From: Populus alba
Taxonomy: Eukaryota > Streptophyta > Magnoliopsida > Malpighiales > Salicaceae
Assembly: GCF_005239225.2 (NCBI RefSeq)
Contig: NC_133301.1
Coordinates: forward strand, 14,074,318 to 14,138,317
Reading direction: 5' to 3'
Length of the DNA: 64,000 nucleotides
The first letter of the stretch is position 1, and the number at the start of each line of letters is the position of its first letter. Below are positions 25,670 through 37,840 of this stretch, piece after piece. The notes under the pieces were generated by a model. That model was given only the letters and a program-made list of their open reading frames with translations, searched no databases and was not told the origin of the DNA. Both the position numbers and the translations under genes were made by a program.

Positions 25670-26363
25670 TTAGTTCAAGAAGAAGATGGCTAAGGTGGAG
25701 AAGAAAAGAGCAGATAAGGCGGCGGCGACGGCGGTAAGAGATGGAGCTGCAAAACTTGGCGGTATGCCATCTCCAATTTTGATTACCATCTTCTGGCCTT
25801 GCTCACAGTGTGTCCCTTCAGAGCAGAGGAAGTAGTGCGTGGCATTATCTTTGAAAGTGACTTTAACTCCTGCATCTTTCAATATTATTCCCATCTTTGT
25901 GCAATTATCGTACTCCTCCTTGGTACTTACTTCAGTTGCGGTATGTGTTCCGGTTGTCCAGTTGAATACTGGAAGAAATGAAAACGAAAACACGTCTCAT
26001 TGATTGATTGGCATGGAGTAAGAATAATTTGGGGAAATACCATGCATGCTTGTTCCTCGTGACAAAACCCACCAAACCTATACCTACATGTTAACTTAGG
26101 TTTAAGATAAAGAGTGGCACGATACCTCTTGATATATAGGATTAGGCATACCAGAGATATGGACCAACATCCAGGGGCGGAAGGAGGGGGGGCAAGCAGG
26201 GGCCCGGGCCCCCCCTAAAATATTCCGCCCCTGTATAATATATATATACCGCCCCTGGAAAAATGGGATAATAGACACCACTTGACTTGAATTTCTATTC
26301 CAAGTCTCGTGTTAACAGTTGTTGCAGGCAAGAGTGATAGAGAGAAGGGAAAGAGACGTATAG

Positions 26364-26408
<45 letters not shown>

Positions 26409-27734
26409 AGGTAATTAAGTGTGGATGAGGTTTTTTATTCTACAAAAGTTTTTTTACTGTAATTAAGTGTGATTTTTTAATTTGATTTTTTTAAAAATTA
26501 ATTTTTGTACCCTAATATAATCCTGTAAATATAAATTCATTACTTTGCATAATAAATTTTGCGGCCGGTCAAAACCAAAAATATAAATATAAATCATAAG
26601 TAAAATTTTTCAACGAAAAAATTGAAATAGAACCATCAATTAATTTATTTTCATTAAACAAAATAAGGTAACTTAAATTTAAAATCCATTTTTATTTTAT
26701 TTTGAGATGTTTGTTAATAATTTGATGAGGTTTTTTTTATATAATTCTACCATCTTTGCTTTATTTTTTCTTAGATCTGCTAATTTTACCAATTGTTTTT
26801 TGAATTCTTGTTATAGTGTTTTTTTTTTAATTAATTAGATATATTTCATTGGTTTGTTTTGATTATACTTTGATTTTTTTATGTTTTATTTTTAGTAGAA
26901 TCATCAAAATTATCAATTTTTTCTCACAATATATGTTTTGATTTTAGGTTGAACCATGAACAAAATAAAAAGAATTTGATTTTTTTTTCAAAAAAAATAT
27001 TGATAACTCGCAGCCTAGTGAACCAACTCCAATGTGTAATGTTAAAGTTATGATTGAGCAATCCCATTGCGCCTCAGTTTACAAAGAACCCGCGTTGATT
27101 GGTGAGAATAGTTCTTTATTATTTTTTGATTTATTTCAAAGTTTATCAAACATAAATAATGCTTCGTTTTAGCTAATGTTTCTTATATACTTTGTATGTT
27201 TATATTTGATAGATATAAAGACTAACATTAAAGTGATGAATATATTATGAAGATGAAATTAACTTCGTTGCTTTGACTCAATTTGGTATTTCTTCAAACA
27301 TTTTACCTAATACAAAGATAATTATATGTTTATAGTAAATTATTTAAATAAAACTAAATTATTCAGGGTTTTTTACAACTCATGTACAATAAAATAAAAT
27401 AAATATTATATTTTATTATATTAATTATGGCCCCCCTAACAAATAATTTTAGCTCCGCCCCTGCCAACATCAGTATCATATCATGCATGCATGCAATAAA
27501 TAGAGCCGTAATTAATTAACAAGCTCATAAAGAGATCAAGAAATGCTTACCGAAGGAGTCTCCTATCTGAAATGTGCTCTGGCTGGTCCATTCCTCATAG
27601 TAAGAGCTGTTCGGAGGAATAATCCATCCCAAATCACCTCCAACTGTATAAGTATTAGCTGCATATGCACCGTGAAGCAAACCCACCGATGCAACAATCA
27701 AGAACCCAATATTGAAACACAATCGGCTAGCCAT
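25670..27734 (-). CDS. Phytocyanin A (stellacyanin/mavicyanin-type blue copper protein), 160 aa
   Basis: Exon 1 is 27734-27551 and exon 2 25968-25670, joined as G|TA (valine) in VFNW; 483 nt in all. The protein has a signal peptide (residues 1 to about 25, ending HGAYA) and one plastocyanin-like domain (YTVGGDLGW to IKIGDG). It ends in a hydrophobic tail (ALFFSTLAIFFLN) typical of a GPI-anchor signal. Copper ligands by family position are the His in TTGTH, the Cys in YFLCS, the His in GTHC, and Gln in GQK at the axial place, which marks the stellacyanin/mavicyanin type. The disulfide cysteines (YDNC, HCE) are present. Unlike many relatives it has almost no Pro-rich linker. Its 1582-base intron is about five times those of B and C because of a transposon. 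Likely on the outer plasma membrane; the redox partner is unknown. Confidence 0.92.
26172..27463. mobile_element. hAT-superfamily transposon relic (1292 bp) in the intron of phytocyanin A
   Basis: The ends read CAGGGGCGGAAGGAG and, complementarily, CTCCGCCCCTG. They are flanked by the 8-bp duplication CCAACATC (26164-26171 and 27464-27471). The CAGGGGCGGA terminus and 8-bp duplication are hallmarks of plant hAT elements. Copies B and C have one CCAACATC at the same intron site (33268-33275, 37409-37416), giving a direct empty-site comparison. No full transposase remains. A plus-strand stretch at about 26980-27115 reads in one frame like a decayed N-terminal part (FFKKNIDNSQPSEPTP), but that link is weak. 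The element is AT-rich with an (AT)n run at 26367-26405. Confidence 0.93.
26367..26405. repeat. (AT)n microsatellite inside the hAT element
   Basis: About nineteen uninterrupted AT dinucleotides. Likely unstable in length and a possible assembly trouble spot. Confidence 0.9.
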
Positions 27735-27815
27735 TTTCTTGCCTCTGAATCAATGTTTTAGGGGAGCACACAATCTCTTTAAGTATTCTTTGATTTCGGA
27801 AATAACGAGGGGGAG

Positions 27816-27825
27816 AATATATATA
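27816..27825 (-). promoter_or_regulatory. Candidate TATA box region of phytocyanin A
   Basis: On the minus strand CTATATATATT lies about 85 bases upstream of the ATG. A second TATATATAGG-type box at 27889-27898 sits where copies B and C have a TATAAATAG box, so either could serve. Which one is used cannot be decided from sequence. Confidence 0.45.
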
Positions 27826-29699
27826 GTCTTTAAAAAATGTCTTCAGCAAAGACAGATCGATGATGATCCTCCCAGGATAGGAATGCACCTATATATAGAG
27901 AGGGAGCGAGGATAAGTAATATGCACGATGAAAAGTTTGCAAAAGGTGACTGATTGAGTGTTTGACTGAAATTCTAGAACCTCATCATGAAAGATGAAGC
28001 TATAGGATGCAGTCCTTAATTTATCAGTTTTTAACAGCACGCGAATTAGGCAAATATTGTTAAAATATACAGAAACAAACACTTGGTAAAGAATGCTTCG
28101 TCTTTACTTTTTACATGGCAAAATTACGTCTCGTTGATTTGCCATTCTTCTTTGACTGCTTTGTGGGTGTTTATCTCTGCAATGGCGTGTGGATCAGATA
28201 GATCAATAAAATCCCTAGCTGGTTAGTAGAGTCCCTCGCGTGCTCCTCCCAAGTGATGATAAAGAACACTGTCCCCCGTTGAGCCCATTCCCTTTTTGGA
28301 GTTTGTCGGTTTCACCACTTCAATCGTTTTGATATTGTCACTAGATATTTGTTATAGACCTTTTTTTTTTTCATCGCAGGAAAGATCAAGATAATGCAAA
28401 ATCGAGTAGGAGAGATATTTGTTACTTTAGAGGCTGATTTGATTAATTTTTTATTCCAGCACAAAAATTAAGTAGAAGAGAGGAAAAATACCAAAAGAAC
28501 ATACACGCCACAAGTTGCTATAGGACTACACGCGTCGATGATTTGTTAAGGGGACGCTAAGACACTTTGAAACTCGTCTTGGAATCACAGTTTTAGCCAC
28601 TAAACAGCGCCGCACGAGTTATTAAGTTTTTTTTATTTATCAAATTATCTTATTGCTCTAAAGACACCCAATAACTATCAAATGATCACATGTAAATGAT
28701 AAAAAAACCCCTATATCAAAGACAATTGTTTTTAATTTTCATGGGTAATGAAGTAACTTGTTTAAAAATCAAGTCAAAGACTAAAAAGCTTCTTAATCCA
28801 AGTGATTTTTTTTGTCATTTAAAGGCAATTAAGAACTCACACGTGTAAAGAAAACACAAAAATATAGCCTAACCCCTTCCTTTCAAGTAGAACAATGTGT
28901 TCCATGAAAAATACCATCATATCCCCAGACTTGAGACATACTACTTTACCCACCAAAGGATAAAATCAGTTCATAATGGATTTGCATAATATAATGTAAT
29001 GATCTTTGTTCTTATGTTTAGAATCCATTCCAATGATAGCTCCATGATCTTTGACCTTTATTATCATATAATCTACTCCTGTCTTGTTTATTTCATCTAA
29101 CATACTGAATTGAGATCTCCTAATCACTTATTATCCCTGATTGTCTCTTGATTTCCTATCAACACAATTTCAGATTGAGATTTCTACCCTGACTTTGGAT
29201 ACAAAGTACACTAATTATTTTTATTTATGCCCCAATAGTTTAGTTGGATCAACCAGGTTGTTAGCTCTAATTGCTAGGTTAACGAGTTAATTTAGATATA
29301 TCATTTTATTTCAAAAAGACATTGTTTTAGTATTTTTTATAAAAAATTTATTAATTTTAACTTGGTTAAATTTAAACTAAATTTGGATAATGTTTAGTTG
29401 TGTCAACCAAGTCATGAGTTAACCTATCAAGTTACATATATTTGATCAGATCAATATTAAAAATCATGGTGTAACTTGTCACATAAATTTGGTCAGGTGA
29501 ATGTCAACAACAATTCAAAATACATCTCAACTCAGGTCAGACTTCAAATTAACATGTAAATCTAGGTTATGTTTAATAATAATGTTTTGGAGCACATGAA
29601 ATTTGAATTGCATTTCAGTAAAAAACCAAATTGCAAGTGAGCAGGCTCTTGTTCTGTGCTGGAATTTCAGTTAACAAGTATGGGTTTCATGCCTATGTG

Positions 29700-31640
29700 A
29701 TTGAGCTAAAAACTATTTTGAAAGAGTAATTAAGTCCATGTCGGGGAGTGAGAATTAATGTAGAAGTGTATTTTAAAGTATTTTTTAATTTAGAAATATA
29801 TTAAAATAATATATATTTTTTAAAATTATTGTTTTTATTAATATATCAAAACGATAAAAAAATATATAAAATAATAATATAAAATAATTTTTTATTTTTT
29901 TTTAAATATCGTTGCAGCCTTAATGTTAATCCCTTTCAAATAACCAAGACCTCGTCAACTTTGGCTTCCGGAATTCTGACGAAGAAAAGCCTAATTTTAT
30001 ATAAAACACATAAAAATAGAGAAATCATTAGTGTTTTACGGTGGAGATACACAAAAAAGTGATCGGATTAATTAAGTGTTCATAAAATAAGAACCTAACT
30101 GCAAGTTGTAAGTGATCGGATTCTTTGTTTGTAGGCAATATTTTCAGTTCATAAGGCTACTCTTTTTATTATTATTATTATTATTATAGCTTGGCTCTAA
30201 TGCTGGGTTCATGCCTTCGATAACTGTATCCTTTTGTTTTTGTTTTAATTTATTCTTTAAAGAAACAAATTGGGTCCTTTTGATTATTTTTTTTCATTTA
30301 AACAAATATATAGCAAACCAATTTTCATCAGGACCTACAACAATATACTATTTTTGTATATTATGAGCCAAAACACTTAATTTTTACTAACTTAGCTTAA
30401 CATGCAAGAATTTTATAATATTTATGGAGTAACTATTCATACTTATTTCTGATAGAGATAAACATCAAAAAATATAAAGAGAATAAAAAAATATTTTTCA
30501 ACCCATGTAAAAATATTCTTGTTAATATATATTAATATAACGTCACAAAATGAATCATGACTACACTACCTTGCAATATATATCACCTCATACAATGAAA
30601 ATTGCTTTGAGACTAGCCAGCTAATAAGCAACAATCAAACTCAGTAACATATATAGAGGATAGAGGCTAATTGAGATGGGTAATTCAGCTAGACACCAAG
30701 CACCAATATTAATGTTAGTGCTGAATTCATATGATTAAAAGTTGAATTTAAGAATTATATTAAAATATTAAAAGAGTTGAAGGTTAAAGTGAAAAGAGCT
30801 TAAAATTCGAGGGACCATTGTGTAAAGAAATGGAAGTAACTTTCATTTCAAAAAACGAACGCCTGGTTTGGTATTGTGGATGTGTTTCACATTTGGTAAA
30901 TTCTTCATGTTTCTCAGTCGGATCTGTGTCCAAAAGTGATATTTTTCCACGATTTTTGAGATCTAATTCATGATTTTTCATGGGTTTATTAAATTATCTT
31001 CTTAAAAATAAATGATATTTCAGTCAAAGGGTCAAATGAAAAGCATAAATAAGACTCTTTGATTATATAATTTTTTTAAGTGGAATCTCCTGTACTGTTA
31101 TATCAGATCGATCCTTGATATTTTCGGATTAGTTTTGGAAATGTTTTACTTTAAAGACAACAAATCTTCACGCTACAAAGGCATGTTCAATATGAATAAT
31201 TTTTCTAACACAATCACATCTTAATTTCTTGTTAATATGATGATTTCTCTCTAACATTTATTACAACAAGAAAGAACAGAGCAACAACGATGGTGGTGGA
31301 AATAACTGAAGACAAGGCAGCCATGTTCTTTTTGGCATAGATGAAGGAGAAGAGCTGAGTTTCCATTTCCAACTGCAGTATATGGTAACCTTCAGACCCA
31401 ATTGACAGCCTGATCTAACGCTACAAATGAAGCTGTATGTTCAATTTTTTTTGTTGTATAACTACTATCATTTTATTTGATAAAATTAAGTATTTAATAA
31501 TTATCTGTTAAAAAAATAATGTAAATCAAATCTAGAGACTGTATAATTTTATTTTTTTTGAATGAAATAATTATTTGAAATTGTTAAAGTAACGATTACA
31601 ATTAAAAAAAACTAGAAATGCATTTCTGGTTTTTTTTAAT
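29700..31640. other. Spacer between duplication units A and B
   Basis: AT-rich DNA that is not part of the repeated unit. It has an AT-rich dispersed repeat at about 29750-29930 and a (TTA)n run near 30163-30186. At 31255-31400, minus strand, there is a possible decayed C-terminal exon with a hydrophobic stretch (SSVISTTIVALFFLVVI). No intact gene is seen. Confidence 0.5.
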
Positions 31641-32763
31641 AATTATACTTCAAGGACAACGCATAGGGGAGTGGTGCACCATCTGTCCAAGACGTGAACG
31701 TGATGGATATTAACAGTTCTTATAATTCGTATAGCTGCTTATGCATGACTATTCTTACAGGTAATTGAGATCTTCGGGTCCCTTTAGTAATTGACCCAGT
31801 GGTTGAACCAGAAATTTGATGTTTAAACCATTAAACTGGAACCTTCATCAGTTCTCTCCGTCAGTTCTGAAAGCTATGCGTAGAAGTCTCAAGTTCTAGT
31901 ATGGGAAAAAACTCGGAAACTCACATTTCCAATTTTAGAACAGTGGGGAAAATATTTCTCAAATTAACATAGTTGAATGAATAATTTCTAAATTAACAAA
32001 GATGAATCTAGCGTGGGAGATATTCGTGCTAGTCCGGGCTTTCCTTTAGACTTTAGGAAGATTGCTCTCTCCACGTAGGCATCAAAAGCATGCATAACAT
32101 TTGACAATCCAGCTAAAGAAACAGATGTCTGATGTGAAATGTTCAAGAATGACCCTTCTGTCAATTTGTCTGATCTGTTGCAGTAAGACTTGCACACACA
32201 CGCAACAGCTTAAACATTTTGTATTGCTCTAAACTATTAGGAAATCAGGCAGCAAGAAAACCATAAAGGAGGATCTAGGTAAATCAGTCATAATATGTTC
32301 AGATATCAATCAAGAATTTGTGTAGAAAATACTTGTGAAAAACATGGGATTTGGACAGCCCTTACAAGCCTACCTGGTAACTTTTTTATTTTTTTTACAT
32401 GAACCTATTTTGTGAAAACATGGGATTTGGACAGCCCTTACAAGGCTACCACTTACTGCGATCCATATGATGTCAAGGAGGCTATCCATAACTTCTGGTC
32501 ATAAAATGTGACAGGACTGGCAGGAGGATGGTCCCACCAAGGCTGTCTCCTACTGACCTTATCGGTGTATGAATCTTCCATTGCAAAGACAACTTTATTC
32601 CAACGAACAAATGTAATCGGTACACTGTCATAAACAATTTAAATATCCCCACATCGATTATTCTATATCCCCACATCTTTTTATTGCCAAAGGGCTCACC
32701 CAATTCTAGAGCTACGTACTGGATAAGAAAAGGTAACTTGCATGACGGGGGGTGTCTTTAGAT

Positions 32764-33538
32764 TTAGTTTAAGAAGAAGATGGCTAAGGTGGAGAAGAAA
32801 AGAGCAGATAAGGCGGCGGCCGCTGTAAGAGACGGAGCTGCAAAACTTGGCGGTATGCCATCTCCAATCTTGATTATCATCTTCTGGCCTTGCTCACAGT
32901 GTGTCCCTTCAGAGCAGAGGAAGTAGTGCGTACCATTTGCATTGAAAGTGACTTGAACCCCTGCATCTATCAATATAATTCCCATCTTTGTGCAATTATC
33001 GTACTCCTCCTTGGTACTCACTTCAGTTGCGGTATGTGTTCCGGTTGTCCAGTTGAATACTGAAAGAAATGAAAAGGAAAACACGTCTCATTGATTGATT
33101 GGCATGGAGTAGGAATAATTTGAGGAAATACCATGCATGCATGCTTGTTTTTGAGTCCTTAATCTGGACAACGAGTTGTGCGTATGGGACTCGACTTGAA
33201 AAATATGCGTAAAAGGTGTCAACCAAACCTCTTGACATATAGGATTTAGGCATACCAGAGACATGGACCAACATCAGTATCATATCATGCATGCATGCAA
33301 TAAAGAGAGCCGTAATTAATTAACAAGCTCATAAGGAGATCAAGAAATACTTACCGAAGGAGTCTCCTATCTGAAATGTCCTCTGGCTGGCCCATTCCTC
33401 ATAGTAAGTGTTGTTCGGAGGAACAATCCATCCCAAATCACCTCCAACTGTGTAAGTATTAGCTGCATAGGCACCGTGAAGCAAACCCACCGATGCAACA
33501 ATCAAGAACCCAATATTGAAACACAACCGGCTAGCCAT
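32764..33538 (-). CDS. Phytocyanin B (stellacyanin/mavicyanin-type), 159 aa
   Basis: Exon 1 33538-33355 and exon 2 33059-32764 total 480 nt, with a 295-base intron and the same G|TA junction as copy A. Signal peptide, plastocyanin-like fold, ligand residues (His in TTGTH, Cys in YFLCS, His in GTHC, Gln in GQK) and the hydrophobic GPI-type tail are all intact. It differs from A at scattered residues, such as GWIVPPNNTYYEEW against GWIIPPNSSYYEEW, and lacks one residue in the tail. Potential N-glycosylation sites include NNT, NWT, NCT and NGT. The intron keeps the unoccupied hAT target site. Nothing suggests inactivation. Confidence 0.92.
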
Positions 33539-33690
33539 TTTCTTGCCTCTGACAATCGACGTTTTAGGAGCACAATCTCTTTAAGGATTCTTTGATTTCG
33601 GAAATAACGAGAGGGAATATATATATATTCTTTCAAAAATGTCTTCAGCAAAGACAGATCGATGATGATCCTCCCAGGTTAGGAATGCAC

Positions 33691-33700
33691 CTATTTATAG
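33691..33700 (-). promoter_or_regulatory. TATA box of phytocyanin B
   Basis: The minus strand reads CTATAAATAG, a near-perfect plant TATA box, about 155 bases upstream of the ATG at 33538. The same box is conserved in copy C. Confidence 0.6.
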
Positions 33701-35700
33701 AGAGGGAGCGAGGATAAGTTATATGCACGATGAAAAGTTTGCAAAAGGTGACTGATTGAGTGTTTGACTGAAATTCTAGAACCTCGTCATGAAAGATGAA
33801 ACCAGGATTCAGTCCTGAATTTATCCTGCCTCCCCTGTTTTTGACGGCATGCGAATTAGCCAAATATTGTTAAAATATACAGAAACAAACACTTCGTAAA
33901 GAATGCTTCGTCTTTTCATTTTACGTCTCCTGATTGATTTGCCATTCTTCTTTGACTGCTTTGTTGGTGTGGATCAGATAGATCAATAAAATCCATAGCT
34001 GGCTATTAGAGTCTCCCTCGCGTGTCTTGTTTTCGGCTAGCCTCGCAAGTGATGATATAGAACGCCCTCCCACGTTGAGCCCATCTCCCTTTCTGGAGTT
34101 TGTCTGTTTCACCACCTCAATCGTTTTGATAATTTTACTAGATACGTGGCACGTGATTTGTTGTAGACCTATTACATTTTTTAATTGTAGAAAAGATTAA
34201 GATAATGCAAATTTATTTATTTTTTAAATAAAAAATTTTGATCATTCGATTCAGGATTAAAAAAGATTAAAAAAAAAAACGAGTCAAACTTAGTAAATCT
34301 ATTGAATTCATAATTCGAGATATGATATCATAATAATTTTATTAAAAGAAATAGTAAAAAAACAAAGAATATAATTTTTTTAAAAAATTAATTAAAAAAT
34401 AAATTCCTTTAGGTATTGCCTCAAATTAAATGATAGGATAAAATCAATAAATTTAATTTAATTAAAAAATAAAATTTTTTTAAAAAAATATTTAACAAAG
34501 ATAAAATAAAAACCCAAAGCTGCCCTTGTTATTTTAAAAGGAAAGATAAATTCTATAGAAAGAAAATTAGAAAGGAATGTTAGAGAATGAAATATGAAAC
34601 AAAAAAGCTTAAAAAAGGAAAAAAAAGCCTCCTAGGCCAAAGACAATTGTTTTTAATTTTCAAGGGTAATGAAGTAACTTACTTGTCTAAAAATAAAGTC
34701 AAAGACTAAAAACCCACTCAACCCAACTGATTTTTGTTTTTTGTTTTTTAAGAGCAATTAAGTAATCACATTGTGCAAAGAAAATATAAATATATTGTCC
34801 AACCCCTTCCTTTCAAGTAATGACCAATGTATTTCATGAAAAATACCACGATACCCCTAAACTTGAGGCATGCTACTTTACCCACCAAGGGGTAAAATTA
34901 GCCTTTCATTGTGAATTTATATAATGAAAGACTTATGCCTTTTAGTATAAAGTGTAATGTAATGATCTATACTCTTGTAATGTAATGATCTTTAATCTTT
35001 CCATGATCTTTGACCTTCATTATCATAGAATATGTTCTTGTCTTGTTCAATTCATTTAACATACTGAATTGGGATTACCTAATCAATCACTCATTATCCC
35101 TTATAATTTCTTAATTTCTTATGGACACAATTTCAGATTGAGATTTCTACCTGACTTTATATATAAAATACGTTCATTATTTTCATTTCTACCGCAACTT
35201 GATCAGGTTTAATTGGATCAACCAGGTTGCGAGCTCTAACTGCTAGATTGATAGGTTAATCCAAATATATCATTTTATTTTAGAATGACATTGTTTCAAC
35301 TTTTTTTATATATAAAAAAAATTCTTTAGTTTTGACATTGTCAAATTTAAACTAAGTTTGGATAATATTTAAAAGGGTTAACCAAATCATAAGTTAACCT
35401 ATTAAAACACATGGGTTTGTTCATATCAATATAAATAATAATTTAAAAAACAACTTAACTTGTCACATAAGCATGGTCAGGTCAATATCAATAACAATTC
35501 AAAATACATCTCAACTTACGTGGTCAGACTTCAAATTAACGGGTGAATCCATGAGGTTATGTTTAATAATAATATTTTGGAGCACATGAAATTTGAATTG
35601 CATCTGAGCGAAAAATCAAATTGCAAGTGGGGAGGCTCTTGTTCTGCGCTGGAACTTCAGTTAATAAGTATGGGTTTCATGCCTACGCTGTTGTTTTTTT

Positions 35701-35989
35701 TTTTTTCTCAACATAGAAATATGGAATTCTAATATTTTAGTTTTTTTTCCCAGTACAAGCAATAAAATGCTATGGTCCCTCTGCCATGTCCAAAATGTCC
35801 GGATAAGTGGGCCTCAGAGGGTGATGTTCAGAATTCGGAGGCAAACATCAGAAAGCGCAAGGCACCCTTCAGTGACAATGTGGAGGATGGACATTTTTGC
35901 TGGCAGTCCAACCAGTTAAGTGGTCGAATAGAAGGGCCAGGTTTGTAGGCATTGTTTTCCTCGTTGTAGTGTATATGCTTCAAAATTGA
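35701..35989 (+). pseudogene. Copied fragment of the KIX gene last exon and 3' UTR
   Basis: Matches about 21963-22222 of the KIX gene. The first part has several indels and changes. From GTGGGCCTCAGAGGGTGATG through the stop codon and into the 3' UTR (GTATATGCTTCAAAAT) I see a single base change, ATTGG to AGTGG. It holds only the C-terminal coding end (from about the RKRKAPF motif), with no promoter, KIX domain or EAR motif. It lies exactly between duplication units B and C. Non-functional as a protein gene; a transcript sharing sequence with the parent is conceivable. Confidence 0.93.
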
Positions 35990-36917
35990 GATCTTCGGGT
36001 CCCTTTAGTAATTGACCCAGTGGTTGAACCAGAAATTTGATGTTTAAACCATTAAACCATATGGGAAAAAACTCGGAAACTCACCTTTCCAATTTTAGAA
36101 CAGTGGGGAAAATATTTCTCAAATTAACATAGTTGAATGAATAATTTCTAAATTAACAAAGATGAATCTAGCGTGGGAGATATTCGTGCTAGTCCGGGCT
36201 TTCCTTTAGACTTTAGGAAGAGTGTTCTCTCCACGTAGGCATCAAAAGCATGCATAACATTTGACAATCCAGCTAAAGAAACAGATGTCTGATGTGAGAT
36301 GTTCAAGAATGACCCTTCTGTCAATTCTTTTGATGTGTTGCAGTAAGACTTGCACACACACGCAACAGCTTAAACATTTTGTATTGCTCTAACTATTAGG
36401 AAATCAGGCAGCAAGAAAACCATAAAGGAAGATCTAGGCAAATCTGTCACAATATGTTCAAATATCAATCAAGAATTTGTGTAGAAAATACTTTTGAAAA
36501 CATGGGATTTGGACAGCCCTTACAAGGCTTTAACTTTTTTCTTTTTTTTACAAGAACATATTTTGTGAAAACATGGGATTTGGACAGCCCTTACAAGGCT
36601 ACCACTTATTGCGATCCATATGATGTGAAGGAGGCTATGCCATAACTTCTGGTCATAAAATGTGACAGGACTGGCGGGAGGATGGTCCAACCAAGGCTGT
36701 CTCCTACCTGACCTTATCGGTGTATGAATCTTCCATTGCAAAGACAACTTTATTCCAACGAACATATTTAATCGGTACACTGTCATAAACAAATTAAATT
36801 AATGAATCACATCGATTATTCTATATCCCCACATCTTTTCATTGCCAAAGGGCTCACCCAATTCTAGAGCTACTGGATAAGAAAAGGTAACTTGCATGAC
36901 GGGGGGTGTCTTTAGAT

Positions 36918-37675
36918 TTAGTTTAAGAAGAAGATGGCTAAGGTGGAGAAGAAAAGAGCAGATAAGGCGGCGGCCGCGTTAAGAGACGGAGCTGCAAAAC
37001 TTGGCGGTATGCCATCTCCAATCTTGATTATCATCTTCTGGCCTTGTTCACAGTGTGTTCCTTCAGAGCAGAGGAAGTAGTGCGTACCATTTTCTTTGAA
37101 AGTGACTTGAACTCCTGCAAAAGCCAATATCATTCCCATCTTTGTGCAATTATCGTACTCCTCCTTGGTACTCACTTCAGTTGTGGTATGTGTTCCGGTT
37201 GTCCAGTTGAATACTGAAAGAAATGAAAAGGAAAACACGTCTCATTGATTGATTGGCATGGAGTAGGAATAATTTGAGGAAATACCATGCATGCTTGTTC
37301 CTCATGACAAAACCCACCAAACCTATACCTACATGTTAACTTAGGCTTAAGATCCAAAGTGGCACGACACCTCTTGATATATAGGATTAGGCATACCAGA
37401 GATATGGACCAACATCAGTATCATATCATGCATGCAATAAAGAGAGCCGTAATTAATTAACAAGCTCATAAGGAGATCAAGAAATACTTACCGAAGGTGT
37501 CTCCTATCTGAAATGTCCTCTGGCTGGCCCATTCCTCATAGTAAGTGCTGTTCGGAGGAACAATCCATCCCAAATCACCTCCAACTGTGTAAGTATTAGC
37601 TGCATATGCACCGTGAAGCAAACCCACCGATGCAACAATCAAGAACCCAATGTTGAAACACAAACGGCTAGCCAT
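36918..37675 (-). CDS. Phytocyanin C (stellacyanin/mavicyanin-type), 159 aa
   Basis: Exon 1 37675-37492 and exon 2 37213-36918 total 480 nt, with a 278-base intron. The frame stays open a few codons 5' of ATG 37675 without another ATG, and the family start MASRLCFNIG fixes the start. All four copper-ligand positions and both disulfide cysteines are kept, with a C-terminal hydrophobic tail as in A and B. The variable loop after YDNCTKM reads ILAFAGVQVTF where B has ILIDAGVQVTF and A ILKDAGVKVTF; this is the most divergent spot among the three. It has no Pro-rich linker. Probably an active, recently duplicated gene. Confidence 0.92.
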
Positions 37676-37830
37676 TTTCTTGCCTCTGACAATCAACGTT
37701 TTAGGAGCACAATCTCTTTTAAGGATTCTTTGATTTCGGAAATAACGAGAGGAAATATATATATATATTCTTTCAAAAATGTCTTCAGCAAAGACAGATC
37801 GATGATGATCCTCCCAGGATAGGAATGCAC

Positions 37831-37840
37831 CTATTTATAG
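37831..37840 (-). promoter_or_regulatory. TATA box of phytocyanin C
   Basis: Minus-strand CTATAAATAG, identical to copy B and about 158 bases upstream of the ATG. Position and conservation support it; no expression evidence. Confidence 0.6.

Larger units (their letters stand above)
24510..29692. repeat. Segmental duplication unit A
   Basis: Aligns by eye with unit B (31650-35684) from the block AGGGGAGTGGTGCACCATCT to the block AAGTATGGGTTTCATGCCTA. It includes the 3' flank, phytocyanin gene A, its promoter and about 1.9 kb of upstream DNA. Unit A is longer mainly because of the hAT insertion. Some parts, such as 28360-28700, differ by indels from B. Confidence 0.85.
31650..35684. repeat. 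Segmental duplication unit B
   Basis: Second copy of the block that holds the phytocyanin gene, collinear with unit A. Like unit C and unlike A, it carries a local duplication of a segment reading TGAAAACATGGGATTTGGAC (near 32336 and 32411). B and C are therefore closer to each other. The right end stops at a T run that joins the KIX exon fragment. Confidence 0.85.

Noticed and set aside
25799..25981. Plus-strand 60-codon ORF with several cysteines
   Set aside because: Complement of exon 2 of phytocyanin A; equivalent shadows recur opposite the other copies.
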